Positions 56,756 to 64,000 of a stretch of 64,000 nucleotides of DNA are shown here, piece by piece (positions within the stretch are counted from its first letter, which is position 1; the number at the start of each line of letters is the position of its first letter). The position numbers were made by a program, and so were the translations under genes. Source of the DNA: Paragorgia papillata (lineage: Eukaryota; Cnidaria; Anthozoa; Scleralcyonacea; Coralliidae); contig JAWNZC010000467.1 of the NCBI GenBank assembly GCA_035771165.1, positions 1,673,501 to 1,737,500 on the forward strand, given 5' to 3'. The notes under the pieces were generated by a model, which was not told where the DNA came from, made no database searches, and saw only the letters and a program-made list of their open reading frames with translations.

Positions 56756-57175
56756 CTTGTGGCAGTTTGAGCACTCTGTCCCAATACCACTTCACGCTAT
56801 CTAGATGTGCGCATGTCCAGTATTGTCCCACAAGCAAGCCGCTGTAATCTGTGCCTAGAAGAAAAGCTGCTTATCCTGAAAGCTAACAAGGCGAACTTGC
56901 TCAACAAACGATCGGAGCTAATTTCAAAGTGCCGGCATGAAAATAAATTTTATGCTGGGAACGTCCGCCGCTCTAGGAACAGAGATGAACATCCGGGAAC
57001 AATCTCTCTAACTCATCCCACGCAATTTCGCGCGTGCGGTGATGTCACGTGTGCCGCGATCTCACGCGTGCCACGCTATATAAACAGAAACTAAAGTAAA
57101 ACTTTTTCAGTTGCCTGATGATCGCTTAACGCGTGAAACTCGGAGTAGCAACGTTCATTTTATTAAATAAAATCT
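56752..57175 (+). mobile_element. PLE terminal unit with coding end and hammerhead
   Basis: It follows a (TA)n tract and starts GCCCTTGTGGCAGTTTGAGC. 56820-57010 encodes ASRCNLCLEEKLLILKANKA and NLLNKRSELISKCRHENKFY, the Cys-containing C-terminus after the GIY-YIG nuclease in Penelope-like elements. Ribozyme 2 (57110-57152) follows. A related unit begins at 57176, so two terminal repeats stand in tandem. Confidence 0.75.
57110..57152 (+). ncRNA. hammerhead ribozyme 2 (type I, PLE)
   Basis: Stem I GTTGC pairs with GCAAC; core CTGATGA; stem II CGC-TTAAC-GCG flanked by T and T; core GAAA; stem III CT-CGG-AG; cleavage triplet GTA. All three stems differ from ribozyme 1 by compensating changes. 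Predicted cleavage is after GTA. Confidence 0.75.
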
Positions 57176-57375
57176 ACCCTTGTGAAAGTTTGAGCACCCT
57201 GGGCCCATGCGCACTTCACGCTATCTGAATGTACTTCACGGATGCTGTCCCACATGCGGTTGTAACCGACGATCGCATGTGTATAAGTAATTGATGAAAT
57301 TCATTCAGATTGTTCCAAGCTACACTGATGAGCTGTTGTACAGCGAAACACCGTGTCTGTAGATTGAACTATATA
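57176..57375 (+). mobile_element. second PLE terminal unit with hammerhead
   Basis: It starts ACCCTTGTGAAAGTTTGAGC, parallel to 56754, with CACTTCACGCTATCTGAATG, and carries ribozyme 3. It ends in (TA)n at 57371-57389. No coding frame is present. Confidence 0.65.
57320..57362 (+). ncRNA. hammerhead ribozyme 3 (type I, PLE)
   Basis: Stem I CTACA pairs with TGTAG; core CTGATGA; stem II GCTG-TTGTA-CAGC; core GAAA; stem III CA-CCG-TG; cleavage triplet GTC. This is the most canonical of the three, with a G-C pair closing stem II next to the core. Confidence 0.8.
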
Positions 57376-57389
57376 TATATATATATATA

Positions 57390-57581
57390 CAGCTAAATCA
57401 ATTAAGGTTGTCCTGGCCAAAGCCAAAAGGTCAAAGCCAAGCGCGAAAATACTCGTTAATAATTCCCAGAGTAAATGTGTGCTTCGCTATTTAAATAGCA
57501 ATTCACATCGTACTTTTCGCGCTTGGCTTTGACCTTTTGGCTTTTGGCCTTGGCCAGGACAAACCTTAATTGATTTAGCTG
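57390..57581. mobile_element. 192-bp palindromic MITE of the Tc1/IS630-type family
   Basis: The ends CAGCTAAATCAATTAAGGTT and complement resemble the TIR of the transposon at 36094-39665 (CAGCTAATTCAAAAAAGGTT), with TA on both sides. The arms continue for about 75 bp (CAAAGCCAAGCGCGAAAA and complement). It could be mobilised by a transposase of that family; this is inference. Confidence 0.75.
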
Positions 57582-58915
57582 TATATATAAACAGTATATA
57601 TGAATTACTTTCAGTTTTTCATCTCGCGTGTAATTTCACGTGCAAATGGTGTCCACGCATGCCGAGATTAGCACCTCACCGGGATCAGGGATGATAATTG
57701 TCTATGATTAGCATCTTCGTTTTCATGCGACTTGGTTAACGGTTTTGAACAACAGGGTTTTTCTCCCGCTTTGCCGTTTTTATTATGTCAACTGTCAATG
57801 TTTGGAAGTGAAGTTTGACTGTTTGCGTTGTCGGCTGTTGTTGCAGTTACAAATTAATTAATTACGCGCCGTACCAGACGAATTTACCAACAAAAACGAA
57901 GACATTGTCAGTAAAATGAACTACAGGAATAAGGTAGTACAATGCACTAGAGTGGTAGGAAGTATCGACAACGAAATGTACAAACATTGCTGGAAGCGAA
58001 GTAAGATAATATGACGCGTAATAACAGCTAAAATAAAGTTATTTTCTGGAGGTTTGTTCAAATTCTAGTAGCCTTTATTCTGAACTGCTCATTTGGAATA
58101 GTTTATTTGGGCGGGTTTGGCATTCGGGGGCGGGTAATTTTTTATTTGAGCGGGTTTTGCATTCGTTTGGCATTTTTAAAATTTCATTTGGAAGGGTTTT
58201 GCATTTGCGGAAATGTTGCATTCGCGGAAATGTTGCATTCGGACGAGTTTAGCATTCGAGTATGCAAAGATCCTTTGCAAACAGGGTGGTCGAAACGCCT
58301 GATGCACGAGAAGTTTGCATGGGCTTAGATTGTCGCTTTCTGTTGGTAAAATGGGGATGTGGAAAGACTACTGTTAAGTACGCACCCCCTTCGATTCGGC
58401 CTTCGTTTAATCGTTGCGTCTTATTGCAAAGTTATCTTCATATTCAGCAGGTGATCGCTAGTACAGAATTACATACAAAAACACAATTTTCTCAGCCGCT
58501 ATTCTATAGCATTTCTTCAAATTTACATATGTTTTTTACAGAACTTCATGCTCTTTAACATAGTATAATTTTCACATATTATTAATTTCACATGTTTCAA
58601 AATAACATGTGAAATAAATCACGTGTTATTCTTCACATGTACGTGATTTCGCATGTTTCAAGATTGATACACGTGTGACTGTATTTGCATATATTTATAT
58701 GCAGTACACATGAAAAATTAATGCATGCAGTTGGTAACTTATGCACAAAACAAGACAATTTAATCATAAATAAAATTCTATAATTTCAATAATGATGGAG
58801 CTGATGCAAAGGTTACAAATATGATACTTTAATAATAAAATTAACAATGTATAAAAACTAATTATATAAAAAAATATATAATTTATGTATATGATATAAC
58901 AAACTGTGTGTCCAA
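57582..58915. other. non-coding stretch with simple repeats
   Basis: 58100-58260 holds irregular repeats of GCGGGTTTTGCATTCG-like words. 58567-58680 has several ACATGTGAAAT inverted words. No gene is recognised. Confidence 0.45.
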
Positions 58916-58916
58916 G

Positions 58917-59020
58917 TTAAACTTTTCCTGCTTTTGTCTTTCTGGCCTCTGTAGCATTTCTCGCATCTTTGCACTTCTGTGCCATTGCCGCCTTTATTGG
59001 AAATCTTTCTGAAACATGTG
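58917..59020 (-). CDS. possible 3'-terminal exon
   Basis: The minus-strand acceptor CTTTTTCTAG is followed by a frame encoding HVSERFPIKAAMAQKCKDAR and NATEARKTKAGKV then TAA. ATTAAA lies about 90 bp downstream. I recognise no family. It could be the last exon of a host or transposon gene. Confidence 0.3.
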
Positions 59021-59164
59021 CTAGAAAAAGAAATACAAAAAAGAAAGTATAAATATAATATTAACTGATATTTCTGTTCACCTGCTTAAAATTGTATATA
59101 CTCTCCAGTTGAAATTCCTTCAATTAGCAATATATGGAACTGACTATGCTGCTACTGTATATCA

Positions 59165-59351
59165 TGTTAGGCTTGTAAATCGGCTTTCTTATGGGACCCC
59201 TGTGTCCAGTCACGTGAACTAGAAGTGCGTTGCGGGGGGTCGCGTGGTTGTTGTCAAGTTTACTTTTCAGAAAGGAAAGACAGTGTGTTCAAGTGTGCTA
59301 AAAGTTTATAATAAAAGTACGTGTTGTTTCATGCGTTTTGGCTGGTTAACA
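59165..59351 (+). repeat. 5' LTR of G1
   Basis: Starts TGTTAGGCTTG and ends GGTTAACA, a TG...CA unit of 187 bp with AATAAA at about 59310. TGGTGGCAGCGGTGGG, a primer-binding-type sequence, begins at 59354. Confidence 0.6.
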
Positions 59352-59420
59352 TTTGGTGGCAGCGGTGGGATCCGTGAAGATTAAGAAACGAGAACGAAAG
59401 TTAATATAATCAACTCGACA

Positions 59421-60600
59421 ATGGAAATTACTTAGAACGAAGTCGAAGACCTACAACTGAACATCGAAGCGAAGATATGTCAACTGAAGAAGCAACAATT
59501 ATTTAAACAGGCTGTGGCTCTGCAAATACCCGGTGATATTGAAACATGCCTGCCAGCAATATTAAGGGCAGCCCTGCCAAAGATCAAAGTCGTCCGTTAC
59601 CGAAGCTGAAGGAAGCTTACACCAAGCTTTATGAAGGGAACTGAAGATCAATGGGCCGATTGGACAACCGGCCAACAGGATAAACTTACTTTTGTCAGTC
59701 TTGTGCGAAAAATTGATAATTCTGTCCATAGAGGGTATTCTGAGCCTGAAATTTGTGATGCTGTGATCAGAGCAATAAACCCAAGCATACAAATAAGGAG
59801 TTATTTGGAGACTCTTTCTGAATTGCCTTTGGGAAACTTCGAGGAATCCTGCGAGCACATCTTCAAGAAAAGAATGCGACATTATTATATCAACAGCTTG
59901 CCAGTCTGGTACAAGAGCCCAAATAAAGCCCCCCAAATTTCCTCATCAGAGCCCAGGGTCTCTGACAGAAAATATTATTTGCATGAAAAGAAGGTGGTGT
60001 CAAAATCAAGTATGATCCCAATTTGGAGCAAAGTTTGCTCCTTCATACCTTGGAGACTGGTATCCAAGATGAAAGTGTGCGATCCAAATTACGACCCTAC
60101 CTACAAGATGCCACAGTCATAGATGAAACGTTAATAGAACAGATGAATATTGCAGTGTCTGCAGAAAGAAACAGACCGACAAACCAAGATTAATGCCAAA
60201 TCACGTCTAAAGAGCCCCAGAATAAACATGACCACATCTGATACTTCTACATAACCGGGAAAAGAGCCAAGAAAGAAGTAAATCAGGAGAAATCTCAGAC
60301 TACGCTGGAAGAAGTGAAGACTGAAGTGACAGAATTGAAAGTGGCAATACAAGCCCAGCAAGCATCTTTATCTCAGCATCCTTCCAACTTACCCTACCAA
60401 GAGGAAGGAACAACCCGACAAAGACGAGGAAATCGAAGAGACTGCAAGAAATGCCTTGAGGATGGCTGTCCAAGTTGTGATCACTGCTACAGATGTGGTA
60501 GTAGCGAACACTTTGCCAGAGAATGTCGATGTGGAAATGCACCAAGATCAAGTTATTCGGGAAACGACAAAGGACTACCACCAAGGGACAGGAAGTAGTC
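59421..60600 (+). pseudogene. G1 gag with CCHC zinc knuckle
   Basis: ATG at 59421 is followed by an early stop. 59631-60122 encodes GTEDQWADWTTGQQDKLTFV, FVSLVRKIDNSVHRGYSEPE and IRSYLETLSELPLGNFEESC, which fits a retrotransposon capsid. A later frame (60314-60598) has CYRCGSSEHFARECRCG, a C-x2-C-x4-H-x4-C nucleic-acid-binding knuckle. At least two frame changes lie between. Confidence 0.75.
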
Positions 60601-60747
60601 CATCATAGGCTGGAGTCCCATGCTTGTTCATATTGCCAAAGGAAAGACAATCAGAATATGTTGAGATGTTCAGATTGCCAATTGTTTAACTATTGTTCAA
60701 AGAAATGTCAGCAAGCTCACTGGAATGAACACAAAGCAATGTGTTAA
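60600..60747 (+). pseudogene. MYND zinc finger in the G1 polyprotein
   Basis: The frame reads CSYCQRKDNQNMLRCSDCQL, then FNYCSKKCQQAHWNEHKAMC and stop. All seven Cys and one His of a MYND finger are in place (C-x2-C, C-x2-C, Y-C-x3-C, H-x3-C). It lies between the zinc knuckle and the protease in a shifted frame. MYND fingers bind proteins (Pro-rich peptides), so here it may have been a partner-binding module. Confidence 0.75.
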
Positions 60748-60891
60748 GAAATCAAGAAAATAAGAAGCAGAAGTGGAAGAGCAGCTAAGGAAAGGGCCAA
60801 GGCCAAAACAGTGATGTTTATATAAGTCACTTAACTCCAAAGGAACACTCCACAACAGCAAGACTGGTTGGTGGGCGCTGTTTGATACAGG

Positions 60892-61464
60892 ATGGAGGAT
60901 GTGAAGACAGAAGCTCTGTGGGACACAGGTGCCCAAGTTTCCCTGGTTTCTGAAGAATTCCTCAAACAAAACCTGCTGCATCTTCAAATTCACACTGTCT
61001 CAACGTTACTAGATGGTGACACCAAGCTGAATATTAAGGCTACCAATGGAACTGAGATACCTTACAAAGACTGGGCAGAAATCACATTTCGACTGGGGGC
61101 ATCGAAGCAAGATCCATGTATCCAAGTACCAATGCTAGTAAAGGAAGCAACGTGGCTGGATTAACAAGTCGGAATCGTGCTACTCCTCGCCGGTGGTTTG
61201 TGTGAGAAAGAAGGACGGTGATCTACGACTGTGTGTTGACTATCGAGAGCTTAACAAAAGGACCCTACAAGACCGTCACCCAATTCCGCGAGTACAAGAT
61301 ACTTTAGATGGGCTTGGTGGTTTTCATCACTTGACCAGGGTAAAACTTACCATCAGGGATTTATAGATTCCGAGAGTAAATACCTAACGGCATTCATTAC
61401 TCCCTGGGGATTGTTCGGATGAGTGCGGATCCCCTTTGGCTTAACTAATGCACCGGCGAACTTT
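60892..61464 (+). pseudogene. G1 protease and truncated reverse transcriptase
   Basis: 60892-61164 encodes EALWDTGAQVSLVSEEFL, the retropepsin D-T-G site. After a deletion, 61175-61330 encodes SPVVCVRKKDGDLRLCVDYR, ELNKRTLQDRHPIPRVQDTL, the first RT blocks of Gypsy. A later frame gives LTAFITPWGLF and FGLTNAPANF. The Y-x-D-D motif lies beyond the break and is absent. Confidence 0.8.
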
Positions 61465-61485
61465 CGTCTAGATTAGCATATTAGA

Positions 61486-61603
<118 letters not shown>

Positions 61604-61684
61604 AGAATTTATGTAGGAGGGTCAGTTATTTGTTGTTAATAAAACTTGTGGACCAGAACATGGTGTCAGGATAAAAGTCGAACA

Positions 61685-62773
61685 ATGGCCGATGATAACG
61701 AAGACGTACAACCGTCTCCGGGGGTTCCAGCGTTAAGTTTTACGTCAAACTTTCCTGTTCCAGCGCCCATGAAGATGAGCGGTGACCGAGTAAACAGCTG
61801 GAATTTCTTCAGACAGCAATGGGAAGATTTTGAACTTGCTACAGGCCTGAGCAACAGAAGTCAAGCGGTTCTTCTCGCCACGTTGCGTTCGATCATGGGA
61901 AAGAAGTGCCTTGAAATATTCCTAAACCTCAAACTCAGCGAAGAACAGAGAGGAAGCATCACAGCAAGTATAGCAGCATTAGAAGCGTATTTCAAGCCGA
62001 AAACCAGCGTGGTTTACGAAAGATATCTTTTCAATTCCTGCGTACAAAACACGGACGAAGGTATAGATGAATTTGTCAATCGATTGAGAAGAGCGGCATC
62101 GTCATGCAAATTTGGTACGCTAACAGATGAATTGATTAGAGATCGCATTGTAATCAGTCTACAAGACAAGGCGACAAAGCTAAGATTGCTTAAAGAAGAG
62201 AACTTAGACTTAAATAAAGCCTTGAACATTTGTCATTCAAGCGAAATAGCAAGTATCCAGCGGAGGTCGATGAAATCTGAACAAAATAACTCCGAACAAG
62301 TCAACGCTCTTCAAGCGAGACGACAAAGGCAAAGTGAACGTAAACAAAATAAGCTAGGAAAGACAAAAGAGCAAGCTCGGCACAGATTCCAAACGCGAAC
62401 GAAAGAAAGGTGCGGCAGATGTGGTAGACCAGAGCAGCACAAACGGGAAGACTGTATGGCGTATGGCCAAATTTGTCGAATCTGTTCAAAGCCCAATCAT
62501 TTCGCTGTTGTATGTCGTCAGAAAGAGGGAGCTATAGATCAAAAGACGAAAATTTGGAACGTGCGAACTGTCACAGACGAAATGAGTGAATCTGAAGACG
62601 AGTCTACAGATACAGACGACCCAATCTTCAAGATAGAAGAAGTTTCAACAGTAAAATGCCCAGGAAAACAACTGTTTGCCAAGCTAAAGTTTTCAAAACG
62701 AAACTCAACAGTATGTTACGGAATTAGAATGCCAGTTAGACACCGGAGCAACGTGCAACGTAATGAGCTATAG
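61685..62773 (+). CDS. G2 gag, intact 362 residues
   Basis: It starts MADDNEDVQPSPGVPALSF. The capsid region includes WNFFRQQWEDFELATGL, LNLKLSEEQRGS and FKPKTSVVYERYLFNSC, then GIDEFVNRLRRAASSCKFG and DRIVISLQDK. Two zinc knuckles follow, CGRCGRPEQHKREDC and CRICSKPNHFAVVC. An acidic stretch (SESEDESTDTDD) precedes the end. The frame is open from ATG to stop, so this copy is much younger than its neighbours. I chose the ATG at 61685 because it is 14 bases after the primer site. The protein would form the particle. Confidence 0.8.
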   Translation: MADDNEDVQPSPGVPALSFTSNFPVPAPMKMSGDRVNSWNFFRQQWEDFELATGLSNRSQAVLLATLRSIMGKKCLEIFLNLKLSEEQRGSITASIAALEAYFKPKTSVVYERYLFNSCVQNTDEGIDEFVNRLRRAASSCKFGTLTDELIRDRIVISLQDKATKLRLLKEENLDLNKALNICHSSEIASIQRRSMKSEQNNSEQVNALQARRQRQSERKQNKLGKTKEQARHRFQTRTKERCGRCGRPEQHKREDCMAYGQICRICSKPNHFAVVCRQKEGAIDQKTKIWNVRTVTDEMSESEDESTDTDDPIFKIEEVSTVKCPGKQLFAKLKFSKRNSTVCYGIRMPVRHRSNVQRNEL

Positions 62774-63990
62774 AGACCTGGCAGTCCTCAACCAAACAAG
62801 TAATCCTCCGTTGAAGAAAAGCAGGGTCAAACTCAACCTCGTCCCCAAGGCCATTTGTGGGGTTGGGCCAAGATGGCGGCCAAAAACAAATGGCCCTGGC
62901 ACAGGCTGAGCTATCACCACATTCGATTGGTCGAGATAACATTGGATGTTTTAGGTATTCTGATTGGTGGAAACAAGGGGGGCGGCAGGCTAACTCGCGG
63001 GCATTTGTTTATAGGGCTCAAATTATATTAAATAAGTGATACCAGAATTGCTGGCTGTTAAAAACAACTTCAAAATGAATGAAAATGTGAGGAAAGCTGG
63101 CGAAACACACGTAAAAACGTCGGAAGAATATGTAATGATGGGTCGTGTCGTCTCTGTGCCCTGGCTGCCATACAACGAAGTCCATGGGACGGCAATTTTG
63201 AGTGTTTTCTAAATCGAGCGAACGAAAGATTTGGTGAACAAAGTCAAAAAGTATTTTGGCTGCGAAAGGAAAGTACACCACAGGGCAGAATTTACGTGTT
63301 TGGGCATTGAGAAGCAGGCTTTTTTCAAACAAGGATTCTCGACTAAACGAAGCCTAAATGTTTTTCAAAACGCTGAATTGAATCCACCGAAAACTCACGG
63401 AAACAAGGCGGCCCGGCCAGACAACGGCAATCCAGTTTCTTGCGAATTTGGTACAACGGTGAAGCAAATGATAAATACTAAGCATTTACAGATATTTATT
63501 AAAAGTGTATTTATTTTAATAATTCGACAATGTATTTGGAAATGAATGTTTTGATTGTTTTCAGTTTGGGTCAGTCAAGCTGAACTAAATATTCAGAAAA
63601 AATTGAGCCTGACTAGGCGCGCTAAACTTAGTGAAGCCTGGGTCCGAGTCAAAAATGAGTCAAAATATGGCTCATTTTTTGCAGCCTGTGCCAGGGCCAT
63701 TTGTTGCAATTTTGTTGTTGGCCGCCATCTTGGCCCAGCCCCCACAAAGGGCCCTGGGGACGAGGTTGGGTCAAACTAAGATTATTCGACGGATCTACAA
63801 TGAAACCCCGTGGCGTGGCGACAGTGAAAGTACACGGAAATGGCGCAGCAGACGAACTGAAATTCCAAATTGTAGACAAGACAAGTAAGCCATTATTATC
63901 TGCCGAAACCTGTGAGACACTGGGATTGGTGAAAGTTACAGTTGGAGATGAAATACCAGTTAACAGCGTGGTTTCCAAAACCGTAAAGCC
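62688..63990 (+). CDS. G2 protease frame, overlapping gag and split by M3
   Basis: In the +1 frame relative to gag, open from just after a TAA near 62685: ECQLDTGATCNVMSYRDL (retropepsin D-T-G), LKKSRVKL, then the M3 insertion, then RLFDGSTMKPRGVATVKVHG and KPLLSAETCETLGLVKV, the second half of the protease. The overlap with gag is about 85 bp. Expression would need a frameshift. Without the 935-bp insertion the frame is continuous up to the window end. Confidence 0.7.
62834..63768. mobile_element. Mutator-like TIR element M3 in G2, 9-bp TSD
   Basis: Left end CAACCTCGTCCCCAAGGCCA, right end GGGCCCTGGGGACGAGGTTG, flanked by ggtcaaact at 62825-62833 and 63769-63777. Both arms carry AAGATGGCGGCC or its complement and CCTGGCACAGGCT-type words. 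The 935-bp body has no transposase frame. Excising it with one duplication rejoins the G2 protease. Confidence 0.85.
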
Positions 63991-64000
63991 TTGAAGTCCA

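Larger units (their letters stand above)
59165..61464 (+). mobile_element. Gypsy LTR retrotransposon G1, 3' part missing
   Basis: The 5' LTR (59165-59351), primer site and gag-pro-RT remnants follow in order. RT breaks off after the LTNAPANF block at about 61464, where a second Gypsy element begins. No 3' LTR is in the window. Frames are broken throughout. Confidence 0.75.

Noticed and set aside
63649..63978. 109-codon minus-strand frame
   Set aside because: It is antisense to the Gypsy protease and crosses the M3 end.

Overview
This window looks like animal nuclear DNA, most likely from a cnidarian (coral or sea-anemone type). It is AT-rich, its coding fragments are interrupted by GT-AG introns, and it holds a metazoan mix of mobile elements: BEL/Pao and Gypsy LTR elements, a tyrosine-recombinase retroelement of the PAT/Ngaro type, CR1/L2-like and RTE-like LINEs, Penelope-like elements (PLEs) with hammerhead ribozymes, a Tc1/IS630 transposon, hAT, Mutator-like and TTAA elements, a 5S-headed SINE and many foldback elements. 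No confident host gene is visible. Three possible host exons and two broken copies of a THAP-type finger gene are the only candidates. The taxon call is inference; the repeat content is read directly.

Layout. 1-10.99 kb: non-coding, with palindromes and a nested hAT pair (2099-4956, holding another at 2418-3964). 10.99-24.47 kb: one BEL/Pao element with 5-bp target duplications. Its 5' LTR carries a 179-bp Mutator-like MITE, its reverse transcriptase is split by a hAT fragment, and its 3' LTR is split by a foldback element and then by a 5.6-kb PAT/Ngaro-type element with the A1-ORFs-B1-A2-B2 split direct repeat. 24.5-31 kb: minus-strand LINE remnants, PLE pieces, a SINE and a first hammerhead ribozyme. 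30.9-34.2 kb: minus-strand Gypsy pol split by a 2.1-kb hAT element, then an RTE 3' end. 35.7-42.1 kb: an inverted pair of THAP-like gene copies; the left copy is interrupted by a complete 3572-bp Tc1/IS630-type transposon.

That transposon (36094-39665) is the most unusual object. It has long terminal inverted repeats, TA targets, a four-exon DD34E transposase on the plus strand, and a convergent four-exon gene on the minus strand for a 257-residue accessory protein whose end resembles a SHOCT domain. Both genes carry one inactivating change.

42-51.9 kb: non-coding, rich in inverted-repeat elements and G/C homopolymer runs. 52.0-55.9 kb: a plus-strand CR1/Jockey-like LINE pierced by a Mutator-like element (9-bp duplication) and a TTAA element. 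56.7-57.4 kb: tandem PLE terminal repeats with two more hammerheads. 59.2-64.0 kb: two plus-strand Gypsy elements. The first has a zinc knuckle followed by a MYND finger. The second has an intact gag, a tRNA-Leu-type primer site and an overlapping pol frame, and its protease is split by a third Mutator-like element.
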